Of a DNA stretch of 64,000 bases, positions 11,101 to 21,915 are shown piece by piece (within the stretch, counting starts at the first letter, position 1; each line of letters opens with the position of its first letter). The notes under the pieces were generated by a model, which worked only from the letters and a program-made list of their open reading frames with translations, was not told the DNA's origin and searched no databases. The stretch is from Clytia hemisphaerica (Eukaryota > Cnidaria > Hydrozoa > Leptothecata > Clytiidae): contig CACVBU010000042.1 in NCBI GenBank assembly GCA_902728285.1, positions 1-64,000 of the forward strand, given 5' to 3'. The position numbers and the translations under genes were made by a program.

Positions 11101-12662
11101 ATTGTTCTCATTCCAAATGCATTCATGTTTTTGTATTTGCTTGATAAACTGGTCATATTGAAGATTGAATCGGATTCTAAGTCTTACTTGTGATGAACTT
11201 TGAAAATCCGAGTCATCACTCCTGTCATCGTTTTTGTTTACCTTTTCATTTTCTCTATAATTGCCACTACTACAGCTACATCTAAAATTAACCCTTATTA
11301 TTGTATCCAAAAAATGATTGGCTGCTATTTTCCATTCACCTGTCACCATTCCGTTGTTGAATATTATCCTGATATCAGGAATATCGGGATATTTCATGAC
11401 ATCATTGTTTCCAACTGTTATCATTGAATCCATGAAAGACAAAGCTTTATAAAACTCACACTTGGGGGGCTCCTTCAAATGTGATTGTTTACGATTTAGT
11501 TTGCATTCTTTGAAATTATACATGATGAATTTCCATTCTTGCTTCAGTTCATTGACTGTAAGTAGAGAAAAAAAAATTAAATTATACAAATTTCTTAAAC
11601 ATTGATTATATAGGCTTAAGTACAGGCACAGTTTTTTAGTAAACGAGCTTAAAATCCCGATCTTTTTTCCTTCCAAAAAATGCAAAATTTCCCAATCATG
11701 TTTTATATCCAATGCTTGTATGCTAGATTATTTTTCAAAACATAGACTTGCAATGAAAAAGTGGCGCGATAGTCAGGAGCTTGCTAGATCCACTACAGTA
11801 GAGTTGTAAGTCAAAGTACAACAAAAGAAAAATACGGAAAATGACTCAGCAATACTTCACAATCTTAAAAGGCACTTTAGTTGGCACTAAGGTCCGAGTG
11901 TTTGAACGGCAGTTTGTGACAGGGTAAAAAGAATTATTCAGTAGCGAGAGCGTGTCTGTTCAAATTGTGATACTAACCTTGTTCATCACATGTCAACAAA
12001 TCGTGGGAAAAATAATATACCACAGTCGCCAACATTTGTTCTAAAATTTTTTTCCAAGCTTTTCCCCTCAACTCTTCATTGTTGTATCCTTCCCTCGTTT
12101 CATTCCATATACATTCTTCTTTTCTTACTTCTTTAATAAACAGGTCATAGTTGAAATAAAATCTATCGATTTCTGTCATTGAATTAGCTTGCGTTATTCT
12201 TGCATTATTATTAAACGTCGTCCTGCTACGAGTCAATCGATTTGGCAAGTTCTGAACGGTGTTGAAGTTTCTAGACGCATGCGTATTTGTAGTATTGAAA
12301 TTATTTTGTTGACCCTGCTCGATCGACGAAAAGTAATCTAATCCACTACTTTGGCCTGCAATTGCACTGGTCTGATTACACTGATGCTTTGTTGGTGTAT
12401 TAGATCTATATTGTACATCGATTGCTTCAACATTCTCTTGTTGGGTCGCATTTTGATTCTGATGACCATGAAGAAACGAATTCGAAGTTGCATTGTGATA
12501 AGCATTAATTCCTTGAGATGGAGATTGAAATTGTTGCCTCGTATTTACGATATTGTTTATAGGAAAAAATATTTGACTGATCTGATTATCATTTGGCTGA
12601 TTGGCCTGATAACTGTAGTAGCTGCTTCCTGGACGTGGCCAAGTAAAATTTTCAGAAGCCAT
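8167..12662 (-). CDS. Triple-MADF, BESS-motif protein (Adf-1-like regulator), four exons
   Basis: Exons 12662-11978, 11555-10977, 10444-9785 and 9404-8167 give 1,053 residues. Every junction is phase 1 with GT-AG borders. Three MADF domains (about 168-274, 361-467, 598-685) each start with an acidic/aromatic helix and a C-I-W-N core (EECIWNETREGYNNEELR, HECIWNENNEDYENKELR, QPCIWNPKHTHYKDRKK) and continue with W-K-x-(I/L) and a basic stretch. Each domain is cut by an intron at the same place, so exons 2 and 3 carry the back half of one domain, a linker and the front half of the next. Those linkers also match (MKYPDIPDIR/MKYPDVPDVR, FRCSCSS/FRCKCSS), which shows exon duplication. Exon 4 ends in a basic signal (KKQKKNSHPRRKRKR, about 952-966) and a BESS-like motif (1005-1040). 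MADF proteins bind DNA and BESS mediates protein contact; nuclear regulation is inferred. The start is the first ATG of exon 1. Confidence 0.85.
10628..10857. mobile_element. Intronic TIR element (AAGGGACATAAAA)
   Basis: Thirteen-base inverted ends, AAGGGACATAAAA and TTTTATGTCCCTT, bound about 230 bp in the intron between exons 2 and 3 of the MADF gene. No internal reading frame. Target duplication not clear. Confidence 0.5.
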
Positions 12663-13062
12663 AACTTCAAAGTTTTAATTAAATGTTATGAAAAAAATTC
12701 CAAACGATCCACTTCTAAAAAGAAAGTCATTTACTTCTCATCCTTCATCACATATCACACACAATTTAAAGACTCTAGAAAGTGAAACTAAACGTAATAT
12801 TTGTTTTTTTTACTCCCCTCATAATTAATACCATCTTTTTGTTGAAATGACGTCTACTTTAAATACACTTTTTTCTCTTTTCTGATGCATAAACATTGAT
12901 TTTTAACCAGAGAACTGAATAAGCTTTAATTAAATATTTCCCGTTTTCCAAAAGGGTAATATTTGTTAAAACGGGCTTTCTCCATAATAATAATAATAAT
13001 TTTCAGTGTCAAAACGCCTTCTGTACGCCCTGACTGACGCCCGTTTTAGCGCCTAAAGAAAG
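12663..13062. other. 5' flank of the MADF gene
   Basis: About 400 bp between the MADF start codon and the 122-bp satellite. AT-rich, with a short (TAA)n run near 12,990. No promoter element can be named with confidence. Confidence 0.35.
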
Positions 13063-13712
13063 TCTACTTTATAAGAATCAAATCAATATCTCTTGATTGA
13101 AGGCAATATGCCTTTCGGTAATTAGTCCTTACAGTAAACAAAGGATGGCTAAAAAGATGAGCATATTTATTTTTATTATAAGCATCTACTTTATAAGAAT
13201 CAAATCAATAACTCTTGATTGAAGGCAATATATCTTTCGGTAATTAGTTATTAGAAAGTAAACAAAGGCTGGCGAAAAAAATAAGCGTATTCATTTTTAT
13301 TGTAAGCATCTACTTTATAAGAATCAAATCAATAACTCTTGATTGAAGGCAATATATCTTTCGGTAATTTTATTAGAAGTAAACAAAGGATGGCGAAAAG
13401 ATGAGCATATTTATTTTTATTATAAGCATGTGCTTTATAAGAATCAAATCAATAACTCTTGATTGAAGGCAACATGCCTTTCGATAATTAGTTCTTACAA
13501 AGTAAACAAAGGATGGCGAAAAAGATGAGCATATTCATTTTTATTATCAGCATCTACTTTATAAGAATCAAATCAATAACTCTTGATTGAAGGCAATATA
13601 TCTTTCGGTAATTAGTTATTAGAAAGTAAACAAAGGATGGCGAAAAAAATAAGCGTATTTATTTTTATTATAAGCATCTACTTTATAAGAATCAAATCAA
13701 TAACTCTTGATT
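13063..13712. repeat. 122-bp satellite, about 5.3 copies
   Basis: Units start GCATCTACTTTATAAGAATC and contain CTCTTGATTGAAGGCAATAT and AAACAAAGGATGGCGAAAAA. Starts fall near 13,063, 13,185, 13,307, 13,428, 13,550 and 13,674. The last unit stops after CTCTTGATTGA and turns directly into the hexamer array. Confidence 0.9.
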
Positions 13713-14006
13713 GACAAGGACAAGGACAAGGACAAGGACAAGGACAAGGACAAGGACAAGGACAAGGACAAGGACAAGGACAAGGACAAGGACAAGGACA
13801 AGGACAAGGACAAGGACAAGGACAAGGACAAGGACAAGGACAAGGACAAGGACAAGGACAAGGACAAGGACAAGGACAAGGACAAGGACAAGGTACAAGG
13901 ACAAGGGACAAGGACAACAAGGACAAGGACAAGGACAAGGACAAGGACAAGGACAAGGACAAGGACAAGGACAAGGACAAGGACAAGGACAAGGACAAGG
14001 ACAAGG
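13713..14006. repeat. (GGACAA)n hexamer microsatellite
   Basis: About 49 near-perfect copies of ACAAGG with two small irregularities near 13,893-13,915. The array is open in all frames (Asp-Lys, Thr-Arg, Gly-Gln and, on the other strand, Leu-Ser, Leu-Val, Pro-Cys dipeptides), so reading frames over it mean nothing. Confidence 0.95.
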
Positions 14007-14154
14007 ATTAACGTGCCGTCTTTAAAAACTGGTCGTATGTAGTTTGAATACTAAGATCGCAAGTAAGTAAAGATACAAATTTTTAAATTTTGATGTTCTC
14101 TTATTTCATATCGTGGAAATCACATGCCGAATCTATATTCCGACATGTGGCGAC

Positions 14155-14437
14155 CAGTAGCGTAGACAGGGGTTAATGTTAATGTTGTATATATTCTTTA
14201 TAAAGTCGAAAAATGTGTACAGATCTGTATACAAGCTTTAAAGCTGATAGAGTTCGACTGCCTATTTTACAAAATGAATCAGTCATCATCATCTAAAAGG
14301 TAAAAGAACATTTGCTTTGGAAAGCAGATTTAAATGACACAGCAATTATGTTTTTATACAAAAAATAGGTAAGTGCTTTTTATCGTGAAAATCCGCTCTC
14401 CTACGCAAATCGGTCTTCACCCCTGTCTACGCTACTG
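14155..14437. mobile_element. hAT-like MITE, family CAGTAGCGTAGACA, copy 1
   Basis: Ends CAGTAGCGTAGACAGGGGT and ACCCCTGTCTACGCTACTG are exact inverted repeats of 19 bp around 283 bp. Flanking octamers GTGGCGAC and AAGGCGAA share the core GGCGA, a decayed 8-bp duplication at best. A second copy lies at 30,878-31,031; both share a subterminal GCTCTCCTAC stretch. Confidence 0.7.
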
Positions 14438-14684
14438 AAGGCGAATAGGAATTTGTTTTCAGCGCGCAATCAACGCAGAGATCAAAAGTAACCATGACGA
14501 CAATCCAAGATCTTGCATTAAGTTCAAAGTTTATATTTTCATTTGTGTCGTTGGAAAACATAACTAAAAAATGTCAACGTTTTAAAAAGTCAGCGATAGG
14601 GAATCATGACATAAAGATCTATTATTCCGATTCCAGTGAAGTAACATTACTATAACTAATAGTTTTGTAATTACTGTTAAACAT

Positions 14685-15290
14685 TTTGGGGATCATGTAA
14701 AAGATTTATTTTGAAAGAAACTCATTCAAATCTCATACTTGGAGGTTTCTGGGGAATTTATCAATAATAAACATGCATACTGATACATTCTGCTAGATAT
14801 TAATATGGTAATATTTGCTCTCCATCTTTGATTCTTTCTACATGCGCGATAAACATTATATTACCGAATTTATGTATGTGTGTTTTTCAGCGACGGAGAT
14901 GGAAAGGTTCTAATTTGACTAGATCATGACCAACTGAGGACGACGGTAAATCAGCACTTCTACCGTCCTCGATTTTGCGGGTCAGAAAAGCGGGTTTTTC
15001 CAAATCGCTTCAGTCACTTTACCGTCCTCAAAAGTGCAAATATATACATATACATTTGGGGATCATGTAAAAGATTTCATTCGAAAGAAACTCACTTCAA
15101 TTACACTTGGAGGTTTCTGGGGAATTCGTAAATAGTAATCTGCATACTGATACATAAGGTAATATTTGCTCTTCATCTTTGATTCTTTTTACAGTGATTA
15201 GATTGACACGTGCGCGATAAAATTTTTATTATCTGTCGTTAGAGGTCGATACTTTCTTTGAAAACTCAACCTCTAATACCCAGGGTATAA
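14685..15290 (+). repeat. Dispersed repeat family A copies 2 and 3 around a family D repeat
   Basis: Family A copies (GATCATGTAAAAGATTT, TTTCTGGGGAATT) lie at about 14,690-14,880 and 15,053-15,290. Between them, 14,865-15,045 carries a different repeat starting ACCGAATTTATGTATGTG and holding TACCGTCCTC twice; it recurs near 47,418-47,575 and, as an inverted pair, near 49,640-49,935. Confidence 0.7.
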
Positions 15291-16134
15291 ATTGAATTGA
15301 AAGCCTCCCAAACACGCCTCTATCACAGATTCGGTGGGATCCCCACCCCCACCCCACTGGAAAAATTAGCATTTGAAAAGTACCCTACAATTTCTGGCCA
15401 ATTGAAAAAGTTGACTTCGTTTTCACCCTCATTCAAAATTTTCGATAAAAAAAAGTGCACTAGGAAACAACCCGCACTGGATGTTTTAACCTGAGAACAA
15501 TAGATGGACAACAAATTTGAATTTTGGTAGAAATATTCATGAATTATTAGAATAAAGAAAAAGATGAATGGGTGACCGGTTAATGATATGTGGCGAAGTA
15601 GTGCTATGTACACCCAATTTAGAAAGCTAATCCAAAGGGGCTTTGAGACAGGGGTGTTCTCAAGTTTTCTCGACATATTCACGTTTTTTCCCAACCTGTC
15701 AAAAAATATACAGTATACTGTATGGAATACCTTGGCACAGTTGATTTTTCTCTCTTTTTACCCTTGCCATCAGATCATATCAAGCCCTTTTTACCCTTTT
15801 GGCTCCATTTTTGAGTGACATTTTAACCAGAAAATCATATATGTACGATCTCGTTACGTTTGTTCAAATTATCATTATAGATTCTCACCTCTCCCTTAAT
15901 TATTCGTCGTCATATAGATGTTTTTTTATAAGCATTTTTTGTCTGCCCCTCGGTCAGGCTCGAGTATGCTTAAGCTTATAAAATTTCAGAAATTTTGTTA
16001 ACATTCGATCCAAAAAGCATTTAAGATTTTTGGAGCAGTGAAATGTGGCTAGTCATGCAATTTCTTTTTTACTTGACCATTTCCAAACAGAAAAAAATTT
16101 ACTACATGAAAAAAAAAATCAGGCTGGCGTATTG
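15291..16134. other. No supported gene
   Basis: Unique AT-rich sequence with a short CCCCACCCCCACCCC tract near 15,340. Short frames on both strands have no recognisable domain and no start or splice context. Confidence 0.4.
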
Positions 16135-16291
16135 TTGATATGCGTAAGGTATTTTTCTAGCGGAAACACCCTAAAAAAGCCGGGATTTGACCTCTCTCTG
16201 TTACTAAAAATAGAAACACGGAGGTCAAAAACCGGCTTTTTTGGGTGCTTCCGTTAAAAAATATGACTTCATCTTGACTTACGCATATCAA
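16135..16291. mobile_element. Short hairpin MITE
   Basis: TTGATATGCGTAAG at the left pairs with CTTACGCATATCAA at the right, and the inner parts (GGAAACACCCTAAAAAAGCC against GGCTTTTTTGGGTGCTTCC) also pair, so almost the whole 157 bp folds into a hairpin. A related left half is seen at about 51,008-51,066 (GATATGCGTAAA, AAAAAAGCCGGATTTTGA). Confidence 0.65.
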
Positions 16292-16519
16292 GAATATGCT
16301 TATGTTATGCTTAGGAATTCCCGGAATTCTGCAAATCTGAGTCTTCACATGCTTACAAGCTTATGCTTATAAAAAAAACATGTGGATATGTTTATTTGTT
16401 ATGAAGGGTTAGACATAAAATCAAGTTTGTGTATGCTAGTTTGACAGGTACAGTAGACGTTATAAATCGTTTTATTGTACTGGAAACAAAAAATATTCAA
16501 AAATCTATGTGAAAAAAAA

Positions 16520-16699
16520 ATGAAAGATTTTGATACGGAAAGAGTCAAATTACTTCAACGTGATGTTAAAGAGACGTTACTGACAAACCGCAAAAACAAC
16601 AAGAAAAAGGACATTAAAGTGCAACAAAAAGAGAAACATTCAAACTGTCAGCTTTTGAAGTACTTACAAAATACAAGAGGACTTACAATACAAGAATAG
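16520..16699 (+). CDS. Small upstream ORF before the FLVCR-type gene
   Basis: A 59-codon frame (MKDFDTERVKLLQRDVKETL, Lys-rich, ends GLTIQE) stops 81 bases before the transporter ATG. It could be an upstream ORF in the transporter's leader or a chance frame; no domain is recognised. Weak support only. Confidence 0.25.
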   Translation: MKDFDTERVKLLQRDVKETLLTNRKNNKKKDIKVQQKEKHSNCQLLKYLQNTRGLTIQE

Positions 16700-16780
16700 T
16701 ACTACGAATATAGCCGGAATATAGATATAAAACTTTCGACTTATTGATCAGATTTTGTTACGTCAGAACATTCAAATATA

Positions 16781-18400
16781 ATGGAGGTTCAGGATTGTAA
16801 TGAGCAACAGAATGAATCTGGAGAATCTCCAGAAACTATTAATGAAAGGAGAGCGTTGAAAAGTTCTCTCTCTGATAGTGGAAATACTTCACCGAAAGCT
16901 ACTCCTGATATTTCCAAAACTGAAGAATCCAAAACTACTCCTTGTGAAGTCTCAAAGACTGAAGGAACCATTGAGTTTCAATTATACAAGAGACGTTGGA
17001 TAGTGCTAGCTGTCTTTTCCTTTATTTCCATGTCTAATGAAGTGATCTGGATCAGTTTATCTTCCATCACCAGTGTGGTCAAAGAGTATTATAATGTCGA
17101 TTATTTGGCTGTTAACTGGTTATCCATGATCTATATGCTTTTCTATGTATTCGTTTTCTTAGCTGCTTTAGCTCTTGACCGATTGGGACTCAAGTTTACC
17201 ATAATGATTGGTGCTGTACTCAATGGTTTAGGAAGTTGTTTACGTTTGATTGGTACAAACAGAGATGGGTTTATCTTCGTTTTTCTTGGAAACGCCTCAG
17301 CCGCACTTGCACAATGTTTTATTCTTTTTGTACCTCCCTCGTTAGCTGCAACTTGGTTTGGTGAGAATGAACGCGCTACCGCTTCTGCCTTGGGCGTTTT
17401 GATGAACATGATGGGCGTGGCTATTGGATTCTTAATGGGTGGTACTATGGTTCCAGGCACTCAAGATTATGATGGTGAAGTTCGAGATGGAATGTTAAAA
17501 ACACTTCTAATTCAAGCTATATTCTGTACAGTCATGGTCATTCTTTGCCTGATTTTGGTTCATGATTTTCCTAAATCACCACCGAGTATGTCTCAACTCC
17601 TGCTCATCCAAAATAAACAGCGAAAACTTGAACAAAAGAAAAAGAATAAGAATATTTCTAAGGGAAAACAAATTGAATCGATTGCAGACGAAAACCAGCA
17701 TATGAATTTCAAAACTTCACTCGCATTATTGGTCAAGGATGTTAATTTTCACTTAGTAGCCCAAGCTTATGGGATTTATTTTGGTTTATTTGGCGCCTAC
17801 AACACCGTTCTGAACCAAATGTGTATGAACCATTTCCCAGGCAAAGAACAAGAAATCGGATTAATGGGTTTCACATCGGTTATTCTAGGATTAATCGGAA
17901 TTCTCTTAGCCGGAATATGGCTAGATCGTACGCGATGCTATAAGCTCGTATCAATTGGGACATTCATTGCTTGTAGTGTATCCTTACTCACCTTTACACT
18001 GATTTTGATCTATAGTGGAAACTTTATACTAGTCTATGTTAGTTTCAGTATCTTCGGATTTTTCTCATACCCGTATATGACAATTGGACTAGAACATGCT
18101 GCTGAAATTACGTATCCCATCTCGGAAGGGTTGACTTCCGGAATCCTACTTCTTTTTGGAAACATGTATGCTATTACTCTGACCTTTATTTGTGGTGCTA
18201 TTATTGATAAAGGCAGGTCAGATATTGCAGGGTACTTGATGACAGTATTGTATTTGGTTGGTATGGTGACAGTTATATTAATGAAAGGGGAATTAAAAAG
18301 ATGGCGTGCAGACATATCGAATAAGAATGATGAGGGTCTGGGTACTAAAGGGACTGGGACGAAAGGTTCTTGTTGTATTGAATTGAAAGAAAAGTACTGA
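16781..18400 (+). CDS. FLVCR-type (SLC49) major facilitator transporter, intronless
   Basis: A single open frame of 539 residues, close to the usual length of FLVCR proteins. A polar N-terminus (1-68) leads into RRWIVLAVFSFISMSNEVIW (TM1) and about 12 membrane segments with a long basic central loop (262-318). Family-typical stretches are NWLSMIYMLFYV (112-123), the TM5 region LAATWFGENERATASALGVL (188-207) with G-A-I-G-F-L, and AAEITYPISEGLTSGILLLF (440-459). Vertebrate FLVCR1 and FLVCR2 carry choline and related substrates, with haem transport also reported; the substrate here cannot be told. The tail is hydrophilic and ends KGSCCIELKEKY. The absence of introns may mean an old retrocopy or simple loss, but the frame is intact. 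The start is the first in-frame ATG after an AT-rich leader. It could be either FLVCR subtype or an invertebrate paralogue. Confidence 0.9.
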   Translation: MEVQDCNEQQNESGESPETINERRALKSSLSDSGNTSPKATPDISKTEESKTTPCEVSKTEGTIEFQLYKRRWIVLAVFSFISMSNEVIWISLSSITSVVKEYYNVDYLAVNWLSMIYMLFYVFVFLAALALDRLGLKFTIMIGAVLNGLGSCLRLIGTNRDGFIFVFLGNASAALAQCFILFVPPSLAATWFGENERATASALGVLMNMMGVAIGFLMGGTMVPGTQDYDGEVRDGMLKTLLIQAIFCTVMVILCLILVHDFPKSPPSMSQLLLIQNKQRKLEQKKKNKNISKGKQIESIADENQHMNFKTSLALLVKDVNFHLVAQAYGIYFGLFGAYNTVLNQMCMNHFPGKEQEIGLMGFTSVILGLIGILLAGIWLDRTRCYKLVSIGTFIACSVSLLTFTLILIYSGNFILVYVSFSIFGFFSYPYMTIGLEHAAEITYPISEGLTSGILLLFGNMYAITLTFICGAIIDKGRSDIAGYLMTVLYLVGMVTVILMKGELKRWRADISNKNDEGLGTKGTGTKGSCCIELKEKY

Positions 18401-18504
18401 CTCAATAGATGGTTGAATTTTGCTGTTTTGTAAAATGAAACTTTTTCTCCTCTAAGATCATAGCGTCGATGGATCAAGTCACTTGAATACCTTAAAAAAT
18501 CATA

Positions 18505-18769
18505 CACGCTTTTTTTTATAAGAATACACTTTATAAGAATGTCCATGATGAAAATGGCCAAAAAATTGAGAATATGCTAAGAATAACACCATCATGGAGT
18601 TTTGCTATTCAAGCAAAGAATGTCATTTTTAGAGCATTCTAAATTATAAATTGCCAATTACCCTCAAGTAATAAGAATGCTGTAAGAATATTTTAGGATG
18701 ATTTTCCCAAAAAAGTTAAGAATATCCATGATGAAATCGATTTACACCATTCTTATAAAAAAAAGCGTG
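18505..18769. mobile_element. MITE family CACGCTTTTTTTTATAAGAAT, copy 1
   Basis: Inverted ends CACGCTTTTTTTTATAAGAAT and ATTCTTATAAAAAAAAGCGTG bound 265 bp. A nearly identical copy is at 36,800-37,068. Comparison with an empty paralogous site at about 20,630 indicates a TA target duplication for copy 2, so a Tc1/mariner-like origin is likely. Confidence 0.85.
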
Positions 18770-18949
18770 TGGCGCTGTTGTTATTGACCAATAAATTCTG
18801 GAAAAGGTTTTGGAAGCCGCAAAGATGTTATTGGTTATATATTCCCACGGCTGTTTTTACCCCCGCAGGAGCGTAGCGACGAGGAGGCTCTCATAGTTTC
18901 ACGCATAGATATTGGACTGGAATCTCAAAATTTTGCGAATTGTTTATTT

Positions 18950-19233
18950 GTTGTTGTCGCGTAAGCATTTCCGTAGTTAGTCTCTTCCGTAAATGTTCGG
19001 TTTTTTTTCGGGACGGTAGTATATATTTTCATATTACGTTATATGGTATTATCATTATTACATATTACAATTTTAGCTTTGATTCAGCTTTGTTGTTGTC
19101 GCGTAAGCATTTCCGTAGTTAGTCTCTTCCGTAAATGTTCGGTTTTTTTTCGGGACGGTAGTATATATTTTCATATTACGTTATATGGTATTATCATTAT
19201 TACATATTACAATTTTAGCTTTGATTCAGCTTT
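18950..19233. repeat. 142-bp tandem duplication
   Basis: Two adjacent, almost identical 142-bp copies, each starting TTGTTGTTGTCGCGTAAGCA and ending in TTTTAGCTTTGATTCAGC. Matching short reading frames in both copies are a by-product. Confidence 0.9.
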
Positions 19234-20331
19234 GAAAAGCTGAAGCGAGTGTTATAAATGCAAATCAAAACAGTGTATGATATAACACGAATTACAATAT
19301 TACTTGTGCAAATCAAAACAAACAAAATGGCAGACTGGTTATGATGATGATGAGCTGATTCATTGACTAGAAAAAGTGTTTTGTATCTCAAATTTTGTTT
19401 CTTGTCTTTGAAACTGAATACTAACTAACTACTGTAATTTAGTGAGATGTTCACTTCAGCAATGATTTCAATTCTTTTTCCAGAATCTTTAAAGAAATTT
19501 GCTTAAGTTTTCAAATGTACATTTGACTTTGATATTTTTGTTCAAACTCTGATTTATTTTTGTCTATCATTTTATTGATAACTACCTTTATTGTTTATAG
19601 GGCTTCTTGAGCTTTAAATACCATCATATGGTCGTAACTCGAGAAAGTCCTTCTTAACTTAGTAAAACAACCGCCAAAATACAAAAATGATGAATGTACG
19701 CATATGTAAAGTTGAATCCAAACGTGGTTGACTTTTTCTTTTGGTCTTCAAAATAATTTACCTCACTTAGAGTGTTTTTACGTCTTTTCAGTGCGGTAAA
19801 TCTTTTTGAAAAACCTGAAAAAAGTTTGCTTACTCGTTAAACTTTACATGCGCACGTTAAACTTTTTCATGCAGTTGTGATAGCCTAAATAACTTATGCT
19901 CCAGTGGTTTGGTGAAATAGCTCCAAATTCTGGCTTTCTAACTTAGGAGAGACCTTCCCGAAGGTATTTAACGGTGGTTAGACTAGGTACACAGACAGTC
20001 ATACAGAAACACCATAAAGGGAAAGTATATCGCTAGCTATAAACTCAAAAAGTCTAGCTACCTGAAGGCACGTCTCTTCATTGTATGCGCTGCGATCAGC
20101 TTGGAGAAAAGATTGCATCATGAAAAAGGACTATGCACTTGAAAAGAAATTTAGGCGCATTTTAACTTTTCTCGACTGTACGTCTAAATGAACCACAATG
20201 GCATTCCTTTACTTTTCTTTTGACCAAAAACATAGAAGATTTTGCTTGAGAAGTGCAATCACAGCGTACGCTTGTGGAGCCCGGGCCTTAACTAGGATAA
20301 GTGAGTTTCTATTTCACCCAACTTAAGATGG
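19234..20331. other. No supported gene
   Basis: About 1.1 kb of AT-rich sequence with frequent stops on both strands and no repeat or RNA structure that I can identify. Confidence 0.45.
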
Positions 20332-20697
20332 CGCAGAACTTTTTGATAAATTTTATACGCAGTATCCTCTTGACTATTGTTTATTAGGCAAAGTAGCAAT
20401 AGAGAAATGTTGAAATATAGCAGCCAATGAAAAAAAAACAAGCTATTTCTGACTGGTTACCTTGTGGATTTATTCACTGCGTATGTCCATATATTTTGCC
20501 TACAATCTAAGATGTCTGCGACATTAGGTATTAGAAAAGGTCTATTTAGTGAATAATAATCATGACATATATCGTTATAAGAAAGAAACTAGGAGAAAAA
20601 ACAAACAAACAGGAGATGTGAAAATCAGTAAGATAATGATACCATAACTTTTTAAATATATTTTTGAAAGGCTTTTCCAGCTTTTCCTTAAATTTTA

Positions 20698-21575
20698 TTA
20701 AGGTATGTGTACACCTTTTTTCCGATTTTTTGTCATAAAATTTTTCTTCAGTCAAAGTGGAAGAAAAGTTACTGGATTTCATTTTGGTAAAATCGCGATC
20801 TTAAAATCTTTTTTTGATCCAGAGTTATAACCATTTAAATTTTAAAACAAAGTTCGTCTTATGATGGATTATTTACTCAAATAATTGTCTCTTTCGGAAA
20901 CAACAAAGAGAAAAGAGAGAATTCAGCTGATGTTTATTCTCACATCTATTGAATAGTAACATTTTGACACATTTCTCTGATTACTTAATTAAACAGTAAT
21001 TATCTCGTCAAAAATTTCAAATTGATGTAGAAAAAAATGAAATTTTACCATACCATACTACTTTTAACGAGGTTAAAGTCACCCATAGCATTTAGCTATG
21101 AACTTAATTTTTTTTTTTTTTCGGCAAAGAATTGAACTAAAAAAATGTCTTAGGATTTTTTTTCTAATCGAGTTAAAGCTTCACAATTTCAGGTTAAGTG
21201 GAAAAAAATCGAGAAATGAATGATTTTTTTCCAAATTTTAACAATTTTTAAGTTTTCTCGAGTTAAAGTCGATCCAAAAAAAAATCCTAAAACATTTTTT
21301 TGGTTCAATCTATTGGGAACATAGTATCGAAATTATTTTTTCAAATTTCAAAAGCTATGGGTGACTTTAACTTCTTTGAAGTAGGTAAGGTTAAAATTCT
21401 TAAGATTTTAATTATATGCTGCCCAGTTTTTTAAATTCAGCTGAAACTTTTACCATTAGAAAGAGAATATTATTGGCTTTCAGAAAATATATATTTTTGA
21501 TGTATAAAAATTTGTTGTTCTAAAGATATGATCAATTAAAGAGAATGTGTCAAGGAAGGTGAACACATACCTTAA
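20698..21575. mobile_element. TTAA-flanked TIR element 1 (piggyBac-like)
   Basis: Ends TTAAGGTATGTGTACACCTT and AAGGTGAACACATACCTTAA. The paralogous site near 36,745 has no insertion (TTTTATCAAATTATCAAG in the same orientation as TTTTA-TTAA-GTTATCAAG), which confirms the boundaries. TTAA duplication is typical of piggyBac. No transposase frame; non-autonomous. Confidence 0.85.
21073..21370. mobile_element. TTAA-flanked TIR element 2, nested in element 1
   Basis: Ends TTAAAGTCACCCATAGC and GCTATGGGTGACTTTAA, 298 bp including both TTAA sites. It lies wholly inside element 1 and so inserted later, or the pair is a composite. No coding content. Confidence 0.75.
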
Positions 21576-21915
21576 GTTATCAAGCTGCATGAATTCTTCA
21601 AGTATGTATTTTTTTATAATGGAATATAATTTTTTTTTTCAAGCAAACGCCTCAATCAATCAATAATTAAATCAATCATTTATTCCTGATTATTTTTTAA
21701 TGTTTATTATTTAAAGCATTAAAGCTTTATAAGTGCATGACATGATCTTTATGTGGGGGCATTTAGTGAAAGCTATGACTAGTTTAATAGGTATAAGTTT
21801 TGTTCATTATGTAGAAGCTTACAGCTTATTTTATTTTATTTCAATATTTTTATTAACCTATGCTACGTTTTTAGGTGTTGAATCTATCTAAAATACTTTC
21901 ATTTTCTGCAAAATT

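Larger units (their letters stand above)
20332..21795 (+). repeat. Dispersed repeat B, copy 1 (inverted partner at 36.5-37.4 kb)
   Basis: Three blocks match the reverse complement of 36,526-37,436: GCGCAGAACTTTTTGATAAA to the GCAGCCAATGAAAAAA block, GATAATGATACCATAA to TTTTATTAAG, and GTTATCAAGCTGCATGAATT to AAAGCTATGACTAGT. Copy 1 carries the TTAA elements at 20,698-21,575; copy 2 carries a CACGC MITE instead. Each copy serves as the empty site for the other's insertion. Confidence 0.85.

Noticed and set aside
12351..12785. 144-codon plus-strand frame
   Set aside because: It is antisense to exon 1 of the MADF gene and has no domain.
13678..14042. Long Asp-Lys, Thr-Arg, Leu-Ser and Pro-Cys frames
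   Set aside because: They are six-frame readings of the GGACAA microsatellite.
17143..18561. Minus-strand frames over the transporter
   Set aside because: They are shadows of the FLVCR-type coding frame.
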